Shown in pieces: positions 8,469 to 17,088 of a stretch of 64,000 nucleotides of DNA. Location of the stretch: contig CANRDN010000002.1 of assembly GCA_947629375.1 (NCBI GenBank), positions 1 to 64,000 of the forward strand, written 5' to 3'. Numbering within the stretch: position 1 is the first letter of the stretch; each line of letters opens with the position of its first letter. Below the pieces are notes generated by a model. The model did no database searches, was not told where the DNA came from, and saw nothing but the letters and a program-made list of their open reading frames with translations. The translations under genes were made by a program, and so were the position numbers. The stretch comes from an uncultured Bacilli bacterium. Its GTDB lineage: Bacteria; Bacillota_I; Bacilli_A; RF39; UBA660.

Positions 8469-10478
8469 ATGGCTCCTCAAGGACATTCGTGGTTTATGAA
8501 TATTATAAGATCTATTTTTTGCTTTCTTGATGGACTTGTATACCGTTTAATTAGATGGATACTTTATGGTGTTTTTGATATATCGAGTATAACTACTAAT
8601 TCTGATGTTTTTAGTGGGATTGCAGAAAGAGTTTATGTTGTTTTAGGAATTTTTATGGCGTTTAAACTATCTTTTTCGTTCTTTCAATATATAATTGATC
8701 CTGAATCGATGACAAAGAGTGAAAAAGGTGTTTCAAAACTTTTCTTGCGTGTATTTTTGATGCTTTTTGCTTTAATACTTTTACCAACATTACTATTTGG
8801 TCAAGGAACTTCTAAAGGAATGCTTTCAAGAGCTCAAGATGCTTTTTTACCAGTTTTACCAAAACTTATTTTGGGTACTCAAAATTCAAGTAATAGTGGT
8901 AATATTGATCAAACCCTCGATGAAACCGCGGATGAAATAACCGTGACCACCCTGGGAGGATTCTTTACTCCGTCAAAAGAGATAGATGAAAAATGTGGAG
9001 AAGGAACATATGAAAATACTCCTCCAATTGAATCTTTGGAAGATTTTGAAAATAACATTAACTTAACTTGTGATGTTAAAGGTACAGGTGTACTTGGAAT
9101 AGGAGCAACTAAATATTATAAATATAGCTATATGCCTTTTGTATCTACGGTAGTAGGAGTTTTAATAGCTGGACTATTTCTTGCAATTACTCTTGATTTG
9201 GCAAAACGTTTATTTAAACTTATAATTCTTGAAGTTATTGCACCAATACCAATAATGTCTTTGATTGACCCGAAAGGTTCTAAAGATGGAGCATTCGGTC
9301 ATTGGGTTAAGAATTTAACTTCAACATTCTTAGATATATTTATAAAACTTGGAATTGTATATATTGTTATTGTTTTAATTCATATGGTTGTAAGTGCTAA
9401 TGCTGAAGGTGGCTTGTTTGTAGATTATCCAACATTCAAAGAAAGTGGATTTAGGTCTGTTTATTTAACGATATTCTTAATTTTAGGTTTAATATTCTTT
9501 GCTAAAGAAGCACCTAAATTTATAAAAGATTCGCTTGGATTAAAGTCTGATAGTGGTGGATTATTCGATGATTTAAAAGATATTGGAAGAGCTGCCGGTA
9601 TCGTTGGAGGTGCTGCAGTAGCAATACCTGGAGTTATCGGTTCTGGTATTGCAAGTGGAAGAGCAAGTTATTTAGCTGATGATACAAATGGAAAAAGCCA
9701 CAACCCACTTCGTGTTGCAAAGAATATTGGTGCTGGTTTACTTGGTGCTGGTGCTGGAGCAGCAACTGCTGTTAGACAATTAGGTGGAAAGAAACCTGGT
9801 ATTCAGTCGGTAATGAAAGCAATGTCTGAAAGAAATGCTAATGCTATGGCCGCTGGAGCTGCTGGTTCTACATTCTTTGGTAGAAAAGGAAGCGAAATAT
9901 CGAGTGTGTTTACTGGACAAACTGCAGCTACAAGAATAGGAATGCAAATTGCTGGTAATCAACAGAAACAATCTTTGATTAAATCTATTACTGATAGAGC
10001 ATCATCAGAAATGGTTAAGACTACAAAAACTAGTGGTACTTTTGGAAGTGCTTCTAGAATTACAGGAAGATTTAACTATAAGACGGTAAATGCTCAATAT
10101 GAAGCTGCTAAGAGTGCAGGTTTATCTTCATTTAGTATTAAAGATATAAATGGAGCATCTCATACAATTTCAATGGAAGATTACGAATTATATAAAGGTA
10201 ACTTATTAACAGAAAACGAAGCATACTATATTAAATATGCTAACTCAGGTGCTACAGTAGATGAATATGGTCACGCCCTTACTGGTGATGACGCAATCCA
10301 AGACAATGTTATTGCTGGATTTATGCAAGATGCTGATTCTGCTGGAATTGAAGAAGCTATCTATAGGGATAGAAAGAAACTTAAAGGTAAGAACGACGAG
10401 TTAACAACTGAAATTGCTCACCAAAAACAGCGTCAATCAAGAGCACAAGCTAACGATAGATATAGTGCAAAGAAATAG
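8469..10478 (+). CDS. VirB6/TrbL-like polytopic membrane protein
   Basis: Multiple TM segments, then a Gly/Ala-rich C-terminal region; sits between VirB2-like and PrgI/VirB4 genes. Start 8469 chosen over 8457. Confidence 0.65.
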   Translation: MAPQGHSWFMNIIRSIFCFLDGLVYRLIRWILYGVFDISSITTNSDVFSGIAERVYVVLGIFMAFKLSFSFFQYIIDPESMTKSEKGVSKLFLRVFLMLFALILLPTLLFGQGTSKGMLSRAQDAFLPVLPKLILGTQNSSNSGNIDQTLDETADEITVTTLGGFFTPSKEIDEKCGEGTYENTPPIESLEDFENNINLTCDVKGTGVLGIGATKYYKYSYMPFVSTVVGVLIAGLFLAITLDLAKRLFKLIILEVIAPIPIMSLIDPKGSKDGAFGHWVKNLTSTFLDIFIKLGIVYIVIVLIHMVVSANAEGGLFVDYPTFKESGFRSVYLTIFLILGLIFFAKEAPKFIKDSLGLKSDSGGLFDDLKDIGRAAGIVGGAAVAIPGVIGSGIASGRASYLADDTNGKSHNPLRVAKNIGAGLLGAGAGAATAVRQLGGKKPGIQSVMKAMSERNANAMAAGAAGSTFFGRKGSEISSVFTGQTAATRIGMQIAGNQQKQSLIKSITDRASSEMVKTTKTSGTFGSASRITGRFNYKTVNAQYEAAKSAGLSSFSIKDINGASHTISMEDYELYKGNLLTENEAYYIKYANSGATVDEYGHALTGDDAIQDNVIAGFMQDADSAGIEEAIYRDRKKLKGKNDELTTEIAHQKQRQSRAQANDRYSAKK

Positions 10479-10496
10479 AAGGGAAAGTGATAAAAA

Positions 10497-10829
10497 GTGG
10501 ATGGAAATTATTTGATACCAGCAAATGCCAATAGAGGAAAATTATATTTTGGATATTTCCGTGGAATAGACTTAGCTATTTTCTCAATTGGAGTTTTAAT
10601 TACACTTATAATGCTATTTGTTTTTCAAAATGAGATGCAAAACACTTGGCTAGCTGTTTCAACATTAATTCCCGCAGGTATTGCAGGACTTCTAGTGTGC
10701 CCAATACCTTATCAACACAACATATTAGTGTTACTTCAAGAAATTTATAGATACTATTTTGTAAATAGACAAACTTATATTTGGAAAGGTTGGTGTGGTA
10801 GTTATGGCGACGAAATCAGGAAGAAGTAA
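10497..10829 (+). CDS. PrgI-family T4SS membrane protein
   Basis: 110 aa, two TM segments, 'IPANANRGKLYFGYFRGIDLAIF' N-terminus; immediately upstream of VirB4; GTG start. Confidence 0.75.
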   Translation: MDGNYLIPANANRGKLYFGYFRGIDLAIFSIGVLITLIMLFVFQNEMQNTWLAVSTLIPAGIAGLLVCPIPYQHNILVLLQEIYRYYFVNRQTYIWKGWCGSYGDEIRKK

Positions 10830-11361
10830 ATATACAGAAGATTGGGTTCCAGTAAGGGGAATAAGCAGTGGAACAATAATTTTAAACAATCAAGATAAAG
10901 TATCTGGAGTTAAAATTGCTCCAAGAAATATCTTTATCTTGGATTATGAATCTCAACAATCAGTTTTAATGAATTTAAGAAATATGTACAATCAATTAGA
11001 TTTTGAATTTTGGCTAGTTGTTGCTGATCGACCTGTTGATATTTCTGTATATATGTCACAGCTTCAATTGTTGTACAATCAAGAACAATCTCCTGCTATT
11101 AGAAAACTTATTGCTGAAGATATTAACAAAGGAAATTCATTTATTAACAATAATGTTGTTGATACGGAATACTACATATTGTTTAAAGAAAGAGATCCTG
11201 ATAAATTACAAAAGAAAATTCGTACTCTTGTAAATTCTTTAGCAACAGCAGGACTTTCTGCACAACAGACATCAAATGAAGACTTAAGAGTTATACTTGA
11301 TAACTTCTTAAATGGTGGAAAAGCAACTAAATTTGGAACGGTGGTGGCTCAAAGTGAGTAG
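10804..11361 (+). CDS. Small TraC/VirB4-N-terminal-like T4SS protein
   Basis: 'WVPVRGISSGTIILNNQDKVSGVKIAPRNIFILDYESQQSVLMNLRNMYNQLDFEFWLVVADRPVDI' resembles the TraC/VirB4 N-terminal domain; overlaps PrgI and VirB4 ORFs. Confidence 0.5.
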   Translation: MATKSGRSKYTEDWVPVRGISSGTIILNNQDKVSGVKIAPRNIFILDYESQQSVLMNLRNMYNQLDFEFWLVVADRPVDISVYMSQLQLLYNQEQSPAIRKLIAEDINKGNSFINNNVVDTEYYILFKERDPDKLQKKIRTLVNSLATAGLSAQQTSNEDLRVILDNFLNGGKATKFGTVVAQSE

Positions 11362-13141
11362 TTTTAAATCAGAAATAGCTCCTAAAGGATTACAATTTTA
11401 TCCAAGTGATTTCTTTATAAGTGACAAGTATGCTACTATTTTAACTGTCGTATCTTATCCAAAGTTTATTTCACCGGGTTATTTGTCAAATTTAACAAGT
11501 ATGCCAGGCATTAAAATAGTTATTAAACATATACCAGTGTCATTCTCAGTAGTTTCTAAAATGCTTAATAAACAAATTGCTGAATTAAAGCAAAAATATG
11601 CTGATGAAAGAGATAGAACTATGCAAGAAAAAATTAGAATGGACTATGAATCTCTTGAATCATTTGTTACTATGATTGCAGCAAATCAAGCTAAAATATT
11701 CGATTTTCAAATGCATATTATGATAACTGCTGATACAAAGGAAGAATTGGAACTTAAGAAAACAAATGTTAAAAGTTATTTGGAAGCAATGGAAATGAGA
11801 GGAGTAGCTTTAAGATTTGAACAAGAAAAAGCCTTAAAGTCTATGGTGCCAATATTTCCTAAACAGGATATTGAAGATCGTGTGGGAACACCAATCCCAT
11901 CAGTTACAATTGCAGCTATGTATCCATTTATCTTCGATAGCGTTAAAGATCCAGGATTAAGTACTCTTCTTGGAGTAGATTTCTCTGGAGGAGTAATCCT
12001 ATTTAACCAATTTTTATATAAAATTAGAAAAGAAAACAATAGAAATAATGCTAACCTGATTCTATTAGGAACTTCAGGTAGTGGTAAATCAACAACTGCT
12101 AAATTACTTCTTCGTAATCATATAAGAAATGGTTGTCAGATTGTAGCGATCGACCCAGAAAATGAACTTGAAGAGATGACTAAAAACTTTGGTGGAGATA
12201 CAATCGATTTAGGTAGAGGTGGAGAATTCGGTATGATTAACCCTTTACAGATTGTTATAGATGCTGATGAAGATGAAATTAAACAAGGTTTAGGTTATAC
12301 AATACTTCCAAGAACTTTACAATTTTTAAAAGCTTTTATGAAGTATTATGATCCATCTATTGAAGAAGATGTATTAACATTATTCAGCGAAGTAGTTCAA
12401 GATACATATCGTCGTTTTGGAATAGATTTTGATAAAGATTTTTATAACTTTACAGCAGAAGATTATCCAACATTTTCCGATGTTTATGAAACAATAAAAG
12501 CAATACTTTTATCAATGACAGATCATACTCAAGAGCGTGATATAATGGAGCGTCTTGAATTAAAAATAAGACCTCTTACAAAAGATTTAAAATATTATTT
12601 TGATGGTCATACGACAATTACTCACGATAGTGATTTTATAGTATTTAACATCAAAGAGTTAATGAATGCAGATGAAAATATTAAAAATGCTTTATTCTTC
12701 AATATTTTAAAATATGCTTGGGGACTTTGTCTTGATAAAGAAGTTGACACAGTTCTAATGGTTGATGAAGCTCACGTTTTGCTTGGAGACAACAATGCTC
12801 TTGGAGCAGATTTCTTAGCTCAAGTACAGCGTCGTGCTAGAAAATACAATACCGGTACAATTATAATTACGCAACAACCAAGTGACTTTGCTGCACCTGG
12901 TGTATTGATGCAAGGAAAAGCAATATTTGACAATGCATCTTACTATATCGTAATGGGACTTAAGAAGCAGGCAACTGAAGATTTAGGATTACTAATTGAC
13001 TTAAATGATAATGAAAAAGAAAGCATTAAGCAGTACAATCAAGGAGAAGCTTTGTTTGTCTGTGGAAATAGAAGAATGAGAATAAATGTTGTAGTTACTC
13101 CAGAAGAGTTATCTTCTTTTGGAAGTGGTGGAGGACTATAA
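11354..13141 (+). CDS. VirB4-family T4SS ATPase
   Basis: Walker A LLGTSGSGKSTTAKLLL, Walker B VLMVDEAHVLL, 'QQPSDF' region; GTG start within the upstream stop region. Confidence 0.9.
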   Translation: MSSFKSEIAPKGLQFYPSDFFISDKYATILTVVSYPKFISPGYLSNLTSMPGIKIVIKHIPVSFSVVSKMLNKQIAELKQKYADERDRTMQEKIRMDYESLESFVTMIAANQAKIFDFQMHIMITADTKEELELKKTNVKSYLEAMEMRGVALRFEQEKALKSMVPIFPKQDIEDRVGTPIPSVTIAAMYPFIFDSVKDPGLSTLLGVDFSGGVILFNQFLYKIRKENNRNNANLILLGTSGSGKSTTAKLLLRNHIRNGCQIVAIDPENELEEMTKNFGGDTIDLGRGGEFGMINPLQIVIDADEDEIKQGLGYTILPRTLQFLKAFMKYYDPSIEEDVLTLFSEVVQDTYRRFGIDFDKDFYNFTAEDYPTFSDVYETIKAILLSMTDHTQERDIMERLELKIRPLTKDLKYYFDGHTTITHDSDFIVFNIKELMNADENIKNALFFNILKYAWGLCLDKEVDTVLMVDEAHVLLGDNNALGADFLAQVQRRARKYNTGTIIITQQPSDFAAPGVLMQGKAIFDNASYYIVMGLKKQATEDLGLLIDLNDNEKESIKQYNQGEALFVCGNRRMRINVVVTPEELSSFGSGGGL

Positions 13142-13145
13142 TTAG

Positions 13146-13168
13146 AGACCAAATATTTGGTCTTTTTT
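13146..13168 (+). terminator. Intrinsic terminator after virB4
   Basis: AGACCAAATATTTGGTCT perfect dyad plus T-run. Confidence 0.8.
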
Positions 13169-13211
13169 CTTTAAAAAATTATTAGTATTTATAGGAATAA
13201 AAATGATAAAG

Positions 13212-13220
13212 TGTTATAAT
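13212..13220 (+). promoter_or_regulatory. Extended -10 element TGTTATAAT
   Basis: TGnTATAAT upstream of the 13258 ORF. Confidence 0.45.
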
Positions 13221-13257
13221 TAGAATAGATTATTAGACATTTTAAGGAAGTGATAAT

Positions 13258-15510
13258 GTGGCATATCAAGCAAGTAATCATAGAAATAACAATAATGGAA
13301 ACAAACCTGTTAATAATAATCAACAGATGAATAGAGGGGGAAACACTTCTAAAGATAATAGCCTTGTAAATAGAAAAGGTTATAATGGTAATGGTTATAA
13401 GAATGTTAATAACTATAATAGTAAGAATACAAATGATTCCCAAATACAAAACACTTTACAAAAAGTAAAAGAAAAACAAAAGAAAACGGCAGCTAAAAAA
13501 GCTATTGTCGAGGGAATGAATGCTTTGGCTCCTGGTGTTGGTGGTGCAGCAGCAGAAGCAGCACTAAAAACTAAACAGGGTGACGAAATCTTAGATGCTT
13601 ATGCTAAAGGAGATACTCCAGCTGAAGGAATAAAAAATGTAAAACAAGTATTAGATAGAAAAAAAAGAATAATAAAACTTATTGGACTTGTGCTTTCTTT
13701 ATTACTTCCTATATTAATATTAGTTATTTTAGTTTCTGTTATTTTTAAAAATGCCGATAGTCAGATATTTAGTAATGAAAATGGTGGTACTGTCGAATCA
13801 GATGATTATGGTTATGATAATCCTGATACTAATATTTTTGCTAACTATCCTGGGCTTTATGAAAAAATTGAAAGAATTTCTCAAGATGTCAGTGAAGAAT
13901 ATAAATTAGAGATAGATAAATTTTTAATTGCTGCTACCTTGGTTGCTCCAATAGAAAATGGTCTAATTATACCTGTAAATGATGGCTCTTGTGGTGAAGA
14001 AGAGTGCTACTACTTTAATGATGAATCACTAACTTGGGATGAATTTTTGGATTCTTGGGGTGATCAATCTGAATTACTTGCTAAAATGCAAATTATGACT
14101 TATGTAAACCCTGCATCTAAAATCAAGGTTTCTTGTGGAGACGAACAGACAATGGAACAATATGCTCAAAACGATTTGGAGATTAACACATTCCCGTGGT
14201 ATGGATGGTTAAACCCTCTTAACTGGTTTAGAGGATTTACCGATGCAGTTAAAGCCGAAGTTAACGCAAAATGTATCGATGTACCTAGTGGAAAGTATAA
14301 AGTTCCAACCGTATATACTATATCGACAGAACAAGGAGAATATTACTTAACAAACGATGCAAGTGGTAATTATGATTATGTAAAAGATCCAAATAGTGGA
14401 GGAGTATATTTTTGGAATTTAATTAATAAAAATGGTTTTATCCACGAATACTTAAAGGACTATTTGAGTGCTGAATACAAAGATGATCCAGATAAAAACT
14501 ACGAAATAAATAAAAAGACAATCGTTGAAACTGTAAACTATATTTACTCATATTATGAATCAATAAGAAAAGATTGTCTTGGAAATAAAATACTTGAAAG
14601 TGAAATTGAAAATATAAATATATATAATCCACCTGAAAAACAAAGTAGATATGGTATTCCTGAAAATCAATCAATCAATTTTGAAGATCAATATATTGGT
14701 GGAGTTATGCTTGCAGAGTACAATATGGGTGATTTAGAGTCAATGAAGGCTTTTGCCATACTTGCAAGAACAGAAGCTGTTGCAATAGTAGGGTTGGACG
14801 GTTCTGGTACTATCGAAAATAGTTCTAATGATCAAAACTATAGTCCGGATTATTCTCCTGAAAAATATCCAAAAATTGCCGAAGCTGTCGAAGCTACAAG
14901 GGGGATGGTCTTATCTAAATTCCAAGATCCAAAAGTTTGGCATACAGAATACGATGCCTTTTGCCCAATAAAGAACACTCTTGAAGGTGGCTTCTATTAC
15001 CTTGATGATGATCAACAAAATTTACCGATTAATCCTTCTGCTTATGAAGCAATAACAGGAAAAGAATTTATAAGTCCAAATAGTAGATGGTTAGATTGTC
15101 CTTGTTTCCAAAATAGTCATTCAAGACCTCACGACGAGGAAGCTGATGATGAAAACACAAGATATCATACATCAAGCAGTAGTCCTCCAACATATCCTGG
15201 TGGAACTCCATCTCAAACAACGAAAGATGTTTGTTGGACTTATAAAGGACCTGTGACAACAGATGACGGACTTAATAAATTTGCTTGGAAATACAAACCA
15301 TCGGGTGGTCACGGTCGTGGTGCTAGTCAATATGGACTTAAATATTTTGAAGCCTTTGGTTATGATCGTGATGCATTACTTAGAATGTTCTTTGAAGGTG
15401 GAGTTGTAAGAGTTTTATCAAGTTCTTTACCTGAAAGAAAATGTGCTGATATTCCTTACTATACTGGTGAGAAAAAAGTCGGTGGCACAGGAACAAGTGG
15501 GTCTACCTAA
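13258..15510 (+). CDS. Membrane-anchored protein with SpoIID/LytB-like domain
   Basis: N-rich cytoplasmic head, one TM, then SpoIID-like 'YIGGVMLAEYNMGDLESMKAFAILARTEAVAIVG' and 'SGGHGRGASQYGLKYFEAFGYDRDALLRMFFEGG'. Confidence 0.75.
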   Translation: MAYQASNHRNNNNGNKPVNNNQQMNRGGNTSKDNSLVNRKGYNGNGYKNVNNYNSKNTNDSQIQNTLQKVKEKQKKTAAKKAIVEGMNALAPGVGGAAAEAALKTKQGDEILDAYAKGDTPAEGIKNVKQVLDRKKRIIKLIGLVLSLLLPILILVILVSVIFKNADSQIFSNENGGTVESDDYGYDNPDTNIFANYPGLYEKIERISQDVSEEYKLEIDKFLIAATLVAPIENGLIIPVNDGSCGEEECYYFNDESLTWDEFLDSWGDQSELLAKMQIMTYVNPASKIKVSCGDEQTMEQYAQNDLEINTFPWYGWLNPLNWFRGFTDAVKAEVNAKCIDVPSGKYKVPTVYTISTEQGEYYLTNDASGNYDYVKDPNSGGVYFWNLINKNGFIHEYLKDYLSAEYKDDPDKNYEINKKTIVETVNYIYSYYESIRKDCLGNKILESEIENINIYNPPEKQSRYGIPENQSINFEDQYIGGVMLAEYNMGDLESMKAFAILARTEAVAIVGLDGSGTIENSSNDQNYSPDYSPEKYPKIAEAVEATRGMVLSKFQDPKVWHTEYDAFCPIKNTLEGGFYYLDDDQQNLPINPSAYEAITGKEFISPNSRWLDCPCFQNSHSRPHDEEADDENTRYHTSSSSPPTYPGGTPSQTTKDVCWTYKGPVTTDDGLNKFAWKYKPSGGHGRGASQYGLKYFEAFGYDRDALLRMFFEGGVVRVLSSSLPERKCADIPYYTGEKKVGGTGTSGST

Positions 15511-16285
15511 CACAGATAGTTATACGGATGTTGTCGGTGGAACAGCATTAAATAAACCTTTAACTGAAGCATTAGCAGATAATGGATACACTGTTAGTGA
15601 CCTTAACAATTGTATTGGCTCACGAGTTAATAGTGCTGGTTATGGTACTAGAAATGGTGTTGTGCAAGCTGGTGTTGGGTTACTAGAATGCACGATGGAT
15701 ATGACTGGAGGTTACACTTATCCATATGACCACCGTGGCGGTTATGTTGGTGGTAACTATAACCCCGATATTCAAGGAAAACTTGGTGTAAATAGCAAAT
15801 GGGGAGAATATGCAAGTTATGCTACCGGATGCTCTAGTAGTAACTGTCGTCTTGGACTTAATTGTGCTAACTTTGTTAGATGGTCTATGTGTAATGGTGG
15901 AATGGATTTATGCAGTAAAGGAAGTACCTTTGCTACAGGAATGGCTGGATATAATTCCAGTGAAGATTACTTTCCTGGAGCAACGCGTGTTAAATTAACC
16001 CCATCATTCAGTGTTTTAAGTGGTTCTATAAGAGTATCATCGAAGGAGGAAGCAATAGATATGATTCAACCTGGAGATGTACTATATTCCGACCATAATG
16101 GTGGAGGCAACCACGTAATGTTAATAGTGGGTGTAGATAATAATTCCATTACAATTGCTGAAAACGGAAGAAAAACAAGAAAAATATCAAAGAGTGATTT
16201 ATCATCAAATTCAATGACTTATGTAGTATTACTTTTAGATGATTATTATGCTAATAGTGCAAATGTAAATTCACTTAGTTGGTAG
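15443..16285 (+). CDS. CHAP/NlpC-P60-like cell-wall hydrolase domain (possibly the C-terminal part of the preceding ORF)
   Basis: 'LNCANFVRWSMCNGG', 'IQPGDVLYSDHNGGGNHVMLIVGVDNNSITIAENG'; no convincing independent start or signal peptide. Confidence 0.7.
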   Translation: MLIFLTILVRKKSVAQEQVGLPNTDSYTDVVGGTALNKPLTEALADNGYTVSDLNNCIGSRVNSAGYGTRNGVVQAGVGLLECTMDMTGGYTYPYDHRGGYVGGNYNPDIQGKLGVNSKWGEYASYATGCSSSNCRLGLNCANFVRWSMCNGGMDLCSKGSTFATGMAGYNSSEDYFPGATRVKLTPSFSVLSGSIRVSSKEEAIDMIQPGDVLYSDHNGGGNHVMLIVGVDNNSITIAENGRKTRKISKSDLSSNSMTYVVLLLDDYYANSANVNSLSW

Positions 16286-16295
16286 GGGAGATAAA

Positions 16296-17021
16296 ATGAT
16301 TAAAAAAATAATTTTTGGATTATTTCCTGTGATTTTTTTGACAGGGTTTACGATAACATATGATGTAGAAATTGAAGATGGTAAAGTAAACGAAAAGCTT
16401 ACTGTTATTGAAGAAGATGTAAATCTTGCTAAAGAAGAAAATGAAGTTGGAGAAAGTTTTGAAGATATATCTAAAATGTATGGTTCTTCTTATGATTTAT
16501 ACACTAGTTTCTATAACTTATATGCCGATAATCCTGATATTTCAGAATGTATAAGTAACTGTTCTATTTATGATAAAGAATACATTGATGATGGTAATAG
16601 AGTTGGATTTATATTAAGTCATACTTTTTCTTTTAAAGATTATGGGGATTCATCTCTTGCCAATGAAATAATACCTGGTTTTCAGACAATTTTAGATGAT
16701 AAAACATTACAAATTAAGAGTGGATCTTCGTGGAATTTTGTCAATGGTTATGACAACTTAGAAAAATTAGAAATAAACCTTAAAACAACATATGAAGTTG
16801 ACAAAGTAAATGGTAAAAAGAAAAGCAACAAGTATACTTGGACAATTAATAGAGATAGTACTCAAAATATAATTCCATTATCTATTGTTTTAAATATAAA
16901 AAATGAGGATAATAAAGAAAGCAATGTTCCTCTTTGGCTTATAATTTTACTCTTGGTTTTAGTTTTGGGAATTATAATATATTATTTCTTCCAAAAGAGA
17001 AAACAAGAAAATAGTATATAG
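16296..17021 (+). CDS. Secreted/membrane-anchored hypothetical protein
   Basis: N-terminal signal-like helix, C-terminal TM 'VPLWLIILLLVLVLGIIIYYFF' with basic tail. Confidence 0.6.
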   Translation: MIKKIIFGLFPVIFLTGFTITYDVEIEDGKVNEKLTVIEEDVNLAKEENEVGESFEDISKMYGSSYDLYTSFYNLYADNPDISECISNCSIYDKEYIDDGNRVGFILSHTFSFKDYGDSSLANEIIPGFQTILDDKTLQIKSGSSWNFVNGYDNLEKLEINLKTTYEVDKVNGKKKSNKYTWTINRDSTQNIIPLSIVLNIKNEDNKESNVPLWLIILLLVLVLGIIIYYFFQKRKQENSI

Positions 17022-17031
17022 TCCATATTTA

Positions 17032-17060
17032 TTGAAAAATATAGACTTTTATGTTATTAT
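17032..17060 (+). promoter_or_regulatory. Putative promoter TTGAAA-N17-TATTAT
   Basis: TTGAAA 17032-17037, TATTAT 17055-17060, TG extension. Confidence 0.55.
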
Positions 17061-17088
17061 TTAAATTGATTTAAGGATGTGACTTTTT

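Noticed and set aside
10804-13141. virB4 broken into two ORFs by a frameshift
   Set aside because: The downstream ORF from GTG 11354 already contains a complete VirB4-like N-terminal region and ATPase domain, so the upstream 186-aa ORF is more likely a separate T4SS subunit
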